Positions 4,388-7,038 of a stretch of 7,038 nt of DNA are shown in pieces. A program made the translations under genes and the position numbers. The first letter of the stretch is position 1. Each line of letters begins with the position of its first letter. Origin of the DNA: Planctomycetaceae bacterium. GTDB lineage: Bacteria; Planctomycetota; Planctomycetia; Pirellulales; UBA1268. The notes beneath the pieces were generated by a model, which saw only the letters and a program-made list of their open reading frames with translations, was not told the origin of the DNA and made no database searches. The stretch is from positions 1-7,038 of the forward strand of contig DONH01000103.1 in assembly GCA_003509235.1 (NCBI GenBank), in the 5' to 3' direction.

Positions 4388-6687
4388 AGGCCCTTCAGTA
4401 GGTCACGGGCACGCTGTTTCTGTTGCTTGCTTGTTTCTCCACGGATCGACTGCTGTTGCTCGATAAGGGCACGGAGGGATTCAATAACTTCATTATACGT
4501 CTCCAACTCAATCATTTTATCAAGCACTGACCGCATGCGATAAATGCAGGTGTCAGCCATCTGAATAAGGTGATTTGCGTCTGTCGGCTGGTCCGAATCG
4601 TAGACCGCTAGACGTAATTGCTCTATTGGTCCGCTTACAATTTTTTCAAGCGGCGTTGCTATCTGATTCAGCAGACGTTCTTCGAGTGGTGCAGTAAGAA
4701 GCCGGTTATTGAATAATTCATCCGAGATATCTCGGAACGATGCTGCGATCTCACTAGTTTCTCCATTCGCCCTGGAAGTCGCTTCAGCAAGTTGGGATGT
4801 TGTTGTCTCGCTGCCTTCTTCCTTTGCTGTGAAATCGGTTACTACCCGGTCCCGTTTCTGCTGAAAATCTGCAATTAGGCTCTCGAATCGGCGACGCAGA
4901 ATGACTTCTCTGGCCTCGAGCATCGCGAGAAGAACCTCTGGTGAAACAACACGGAGTCGCCAAGGCTCTGTGGTGCTTGTTTGAGGGCCACCCGCAAGAC
5001 CACACCGGTCTTTTGCAGAGACAATCAATTCCAGTTCATCATCAACCTTGGCCGGGAGTGATGCAGATTCAATGCGGGGTGATACTTCTTTGACGAGATC
5101 AAGTACGGTGGATGAATGGGTGGCGAGTGAAATCGATGTCTGCTGGAGCTCGGTATCAGTTGAGTCGGCAGCTATGTTTGTGGTGCGTCGAAGAGAGACT
5201 GTTGCCTCCGCGAGCCCATGATCATCTTGAATTCTGCCTGTAATCGGAATGGCTGCAGAGGTTGTGATTACTGATGAGATGCCATCAGGAGTGACTTCAA
5301 TTTCTGGAGGCAGGTCCGCCCGAGAGAGTAGTTGAAAGCGAATGGGCTTTTGATTCGTAATGCCAGTAGTATCTGTGAACTCAATGTCCAAGATGCAATC
5401 GTCGAGTACTGGGCCGAGTGTTCCGGAAAGACGTCGCGGTTGTTTATCGAGAGAAATGCTCTGGCTTAATGTTTCTGGTGGCTTCGTTGTGAGTTGTGCG
5501 ACAAGAAATTCTTTTTCCATAGTTTGGGCGTCGGAGGCTTCTGTGCCCGTTGTGAGATTCTGTGGTGCCGATGGTATGGGAATTGAACGGATGGTCGCTC
5601 TGGAAAGCGGCTTTGATGATTCAGCGGTGATTGAGAGAGTGGAGCCTGCTGGTACTTCGACAAGACGAGTTGCAGCAAGGGGTCTTGGCTCACCACCGAT
5701 GTACTTAGGCGGAGTGATTTGTAGATTGATTGTGGCTAATGATGGAGGCTCTACTACTTCGAGGCGTAAGTCCCGAAGTCTGCCGTCACCTCCGCGAACC
5801 TCAATGGCTAAATCCTCTTTTGGTTTTTTAATGATGTACGTAAACAGTTGGGTTTTCTCCTCAGAAGCACCGCGAGTTCCCATGCGGTGAGTCGTCCAGC
5901 CTTCTTTTCCTCGGTGTTGCAGTTCGACAAATTTGGGTAGTTGTCCAGTGGATTGAGCCGTCACAAGAATTTCAACGTCTGCTCCACGGGCAACTCTTCG
6001 AACACCATTTGGAAAGCCAGCTATCGAAAGCGTAACCTGCCGTGGCCAGGGAGTGTCACTCAACAACAGCATCCGTTGCACCCACGTCTCACGAACAGTC
6101 GGCAAGAGAACGAGCACGGCAGCCATTGTTCCAACAGAAAAACCACTCAGCCCAGCTTTCCGCAGAAGATGAGTGCGTCTGAAGAGGCGTCCCATCGTGA
6201 TTCGCTTAATAGATGCAGCAGCAATCGACGTTGTACGGTCAAGGAGGCTGGCGTCAATTGTCGACAGAGTCGATTGCGTTTCACCGAGACGCAGTTCTAC
6301 TGCTGTCGAAAGACTGTCCTGTAACTCCGGGTGCGTCCGTTCAACAAGTAATGCGAGTTGTTCATCTCGTAATGGCGCACGCAATCTCCTGATGAGACGG
6401 TTTAGAACAATTGTACTGACCCAGAGGCAAAGTATTCCTGTAGCCAGGAGCCGCACCACTGGCGGAGGTTCAATAAGCCAGTCAAGTAGGACCGTGCTCC
6501 AGAACCACGCCGCTATCGATAGCCCAATAAGTGAAATCGCTTCAACGAGAATCCATCGCCGAGCCCGTTTCCGTATTCGCTTGAGAAACTGAGAAAGCTT
6601 GTAGTCGTTTGTTGAACCATGCATCTTGCTACGTGGGTGTTTTCCAGCTTCTGGTTCTTTTTTCAGTGGAATACTTGAAGCAATCAT
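4384..6687 (-). CDS. Membrane-anchored protein with large extracytoplasmic beta-domain region, DUF4175-like architecture
   Basis: The protein has 767 aa from ATG 6687; ATG 6624 (residue 22) is an alternative, and neither has a good Shine-Dalgarno. A basic N-terminus (KRIRKRARR) precedes two transmembrane helices (about 45-71 and 76-98). Then comes a cytoplasmic block, LRDEQLALLVERTHPELQDS (about 106-125), and a third helix (about 178-197). After it follows a motif typical of this family, LLLSDTPWPRQVTLSIAG (207-224). Residues about 215-580 are beta-rich and probably Ig-like modules: VRGGDGRLRD, VVEPPSLATINLQITPPKYI, DLPPEIEVTPDG, IPITGRIQDDHGLAEATVSL, VSAKDRCGLAGGP. RVVSPEVLLAMLEAREVILR (579-598) starts a helical C-terminus ending in LETYNEVIESLRALIEQQQS. 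I recognise the family from planctomycete genomes but know no biochemical function. The gene lies about 40 bases after the BatA-like gene and overlaps the next gene by 4 bases. Confidence 0.88.
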   Translation of the reverse strand: MIASSIPLKKEPEAGKHPRSKMHGSTNDYKLSQFLKRIRKRARRWILVEAISLIGLSIAAWFWSTVLLDWLIEPPPVVRLLATGILCLWVSTIVLNRLIRRLRAPLRDEQLALLVERTHPELQDSLSTAVELRLGETQSTLSTIDASLLDRTTSIAAASIKRITMGRLFRRTHLLRKAGLSGFSVGTMAAVLVLLPTVRETWVQRMLLLSDTPWPRQVTLSIAGFPNGVRRVARGADVEILVTAQSTGQLPKFVELQHRGKEGWTTHRMGTRGASEEKTQLFTYIIKKPKEDLAIEVRGGDGRLRDLRLEVVEPPSLATINLQITPPKYIGGEPRPLAATRLVEVPAGSTLSITAESSKPLSRATIRSIPIPSAPQNLTTGTEASDAQTMEKEFLVAQLTTKPPETLSQSISLDKQPRRLSGTLGPVLDDCILDIEFTDTTGITNQKPIRFQLLSRADLPPEIEVTPDGISSVITTSAAIPITGRIQDDHGLAEATVSLRRTTNIAADSTDTELQQTSISLATHSSTVLDLVKEVSPRIESASLPAKVDDELELIVSAKDRCGLAGGPQTSTTEPWRLRVVSPEVLLAMLEAREVILRRRFESLIADFQQKRDRVVTDFTAKEEGSETTTSQLAEATSRANGETSEIAASFRDISDELFNNRLLTAPLEERLLNQIATPLEKIVSGPIEQLRLAVYDSDQPTDANHLIQMADTCIYRMRSVLDKMIELETYNEVIESLRALIEQQQSIRGETSKQQKQRARDLLKGL
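4721..4736. repeat. 16-bp perfect palindrome inside the 767-aa gene
   Basis: TCCGAGATATCTCGGA is its own reverse complement over all 16 bases; the flanking bases (A on both sides) do not extend it. It encodes the FRDISD part of the protein (about residues 651-656). About 0.1 such perfect 16-mers are expected by chance in a window of this length with even base composition. No function is known. Confidence 0.6.
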
Positions 6688-6727
6688 TATAATACGTGAC
6701 TCTGAAGCCAGGCTGCTGGCAAATAGA

Positions 6728-7038
6728 CTAAGCGAGTTTTACCAATCTTCGAAGAATCCACTCACTGCAAAGGAGAAAAATTCCTATACCCAGTAAAAAA
6801 GTGTTCAAGGTTTTTTTGAATGTTTTGTCATTTTCGCCAGTTTCGTATTCTTTACGAGAGCGGTCTTTGAGCGAGTTGACCATCTTTGTGATATCGGCTG
6901 TATTCATTGTTGGTCCAGTTGGAAACCAGGTAGAGCCACCTGTAGTCATAGCAATCTGACTTAAAATCTCTCGCTCAAGTTTTGGATGGGCCAGTTCCCG
7001 ATCTGGTAATGTTGCTTGAATCCGACGAATGGTCCGGT
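6728..7038 (-). CDS. C-terminal fragment of a BatA/VWA- or glutamine-amidotransferase-like membrane protein
   Basis: The frame is open from the right edge to TAG at 6730-6728, giving the last 102 residues. An internal ATG at 6949 is not a credible start, because the frame continues upstream with matching sequence. The visible part reads LPDRELAHPKLEREILSQIA, then TGGSTWFPTG (about residues 32-41 of the fragment), a charged helix with MVNSLKDRSRKEYETGEND, a single transmembrane helix (TFLLGIGIFLLCSEWIL) and a basic cytoplasmic tail RRLVKLA. The pattern PxxEL..P.L...IL..IA..TGG, followed by a terminal EWxLRR helix, is what I know from planctomycete VWA/BatA-type and glutamine-amidotransferase-like membrane proteins near MoxR and DUF58 genes. 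The catalytic or metal-binding part lies outside the window, so I cannot choose between these names. Confidence 0.75.
   Translation of the reverse strand, partial: RTIRRIQATLPDRELAHPKLEREILSQIAMTTGGSTWFPTGPTMNTADITKMVNSLKDRSRKEYETGENDKTFKKTLNTFLLGIGIFLLCSEWILRRLVKLA

Noticed and set aside
5360..5890. Plus-strand open frame of 176 codons
   Set aside because: It lies wholly inside the 767-aa gene on the opposite strand and has no recognisable domain, whereas the minus strand has clear family motifs throughout.
6681..6690. TATTATAAT on the minus strand as a -10 promoter box
   Set aside because: It overlaps the ATG at 6687, and no -35 box lies at proper spacing (the nearest TTGCCA is about 25 bases from TATAAT). 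A transcript from it would require the start at 6624. It is too weak to call.

Overview
The window is one tightly packed block of six genes, all on the minus strand. They read from the right edge to the left edge, and both end genes are cut by the window. There is no tRNA, rRNA, CRISPR array, insertion sequence or integrase. No stretch over 300 bases lacks a gene; the gaps are about 40, -4, 31, 19 and 6 bases, so this looks like part of a single operon. I see no convincing promoter or terminator inside it.

The organism is most likely a planctomycete (Pirellula/Rhodopirellula/Gimesia-like). This rests on family-level recognition of several proteins and on the style of the genes: long n-regions before signal peptides, weak Shine-Dalgarno sequences, and large low-similarity secreted proteins with coiled coils. 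It has not been checked by any search.

Layout in transcription order: (1) 7038-6728, the C-terminal end of a membrane protein of the BatA/von Willebrand A/glutamine-amidotransferase-like type, ending in a transmembrane helix and an EWILRR-type tail. (2) 6687-4384, a 767-aa membrane-anchored protein with N-terminal transmembrane helices, a large beta-rich extracytoplasmic part and a helical C-terminus (DUF4175-like architecture). (3) 4387-2714, a 557-aa exported coiled-coil protein, coupled to gene 2 by an ATGA overlap. (4) 2682-1519, a 387-aa exported helical, TPR-like protein with a Gly/Ser linker and a distinctive C-terminal W-G-x-L-P-P-R / Y-P-x-x-Y-R motif. (5) 1499-117, a 460-aa exported protein with about four small beta-barrel-like repeats and an NPCBM-like C-terminal domain, starting at GTG. 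(6) 110-1, the start of another exported protein, of which only the signal peptide is visible.

None of the proteins shows an enzyme active site. The picture is of a cell-envelope assembly: membrane-anchored components (1, 2) and secreted coiled-coil, TPR-like and beta-domain partners (3-5). In planctomycetes, genes of this kind commonly lie downstream of MoxR ATPase, DUF58 and VWA/BatA genes, which would be expected just beyond the right edge. Functionally the set resembles the Bat (aerotolerance) operons, which combine MoxR, DUF58, VWA, TPR, SH3 and Ig-like proteins. That comparison is inference by architecture, not demonstrated homology. The best candidate for an undescribed system here is this co-encoded set of envelope proteins.
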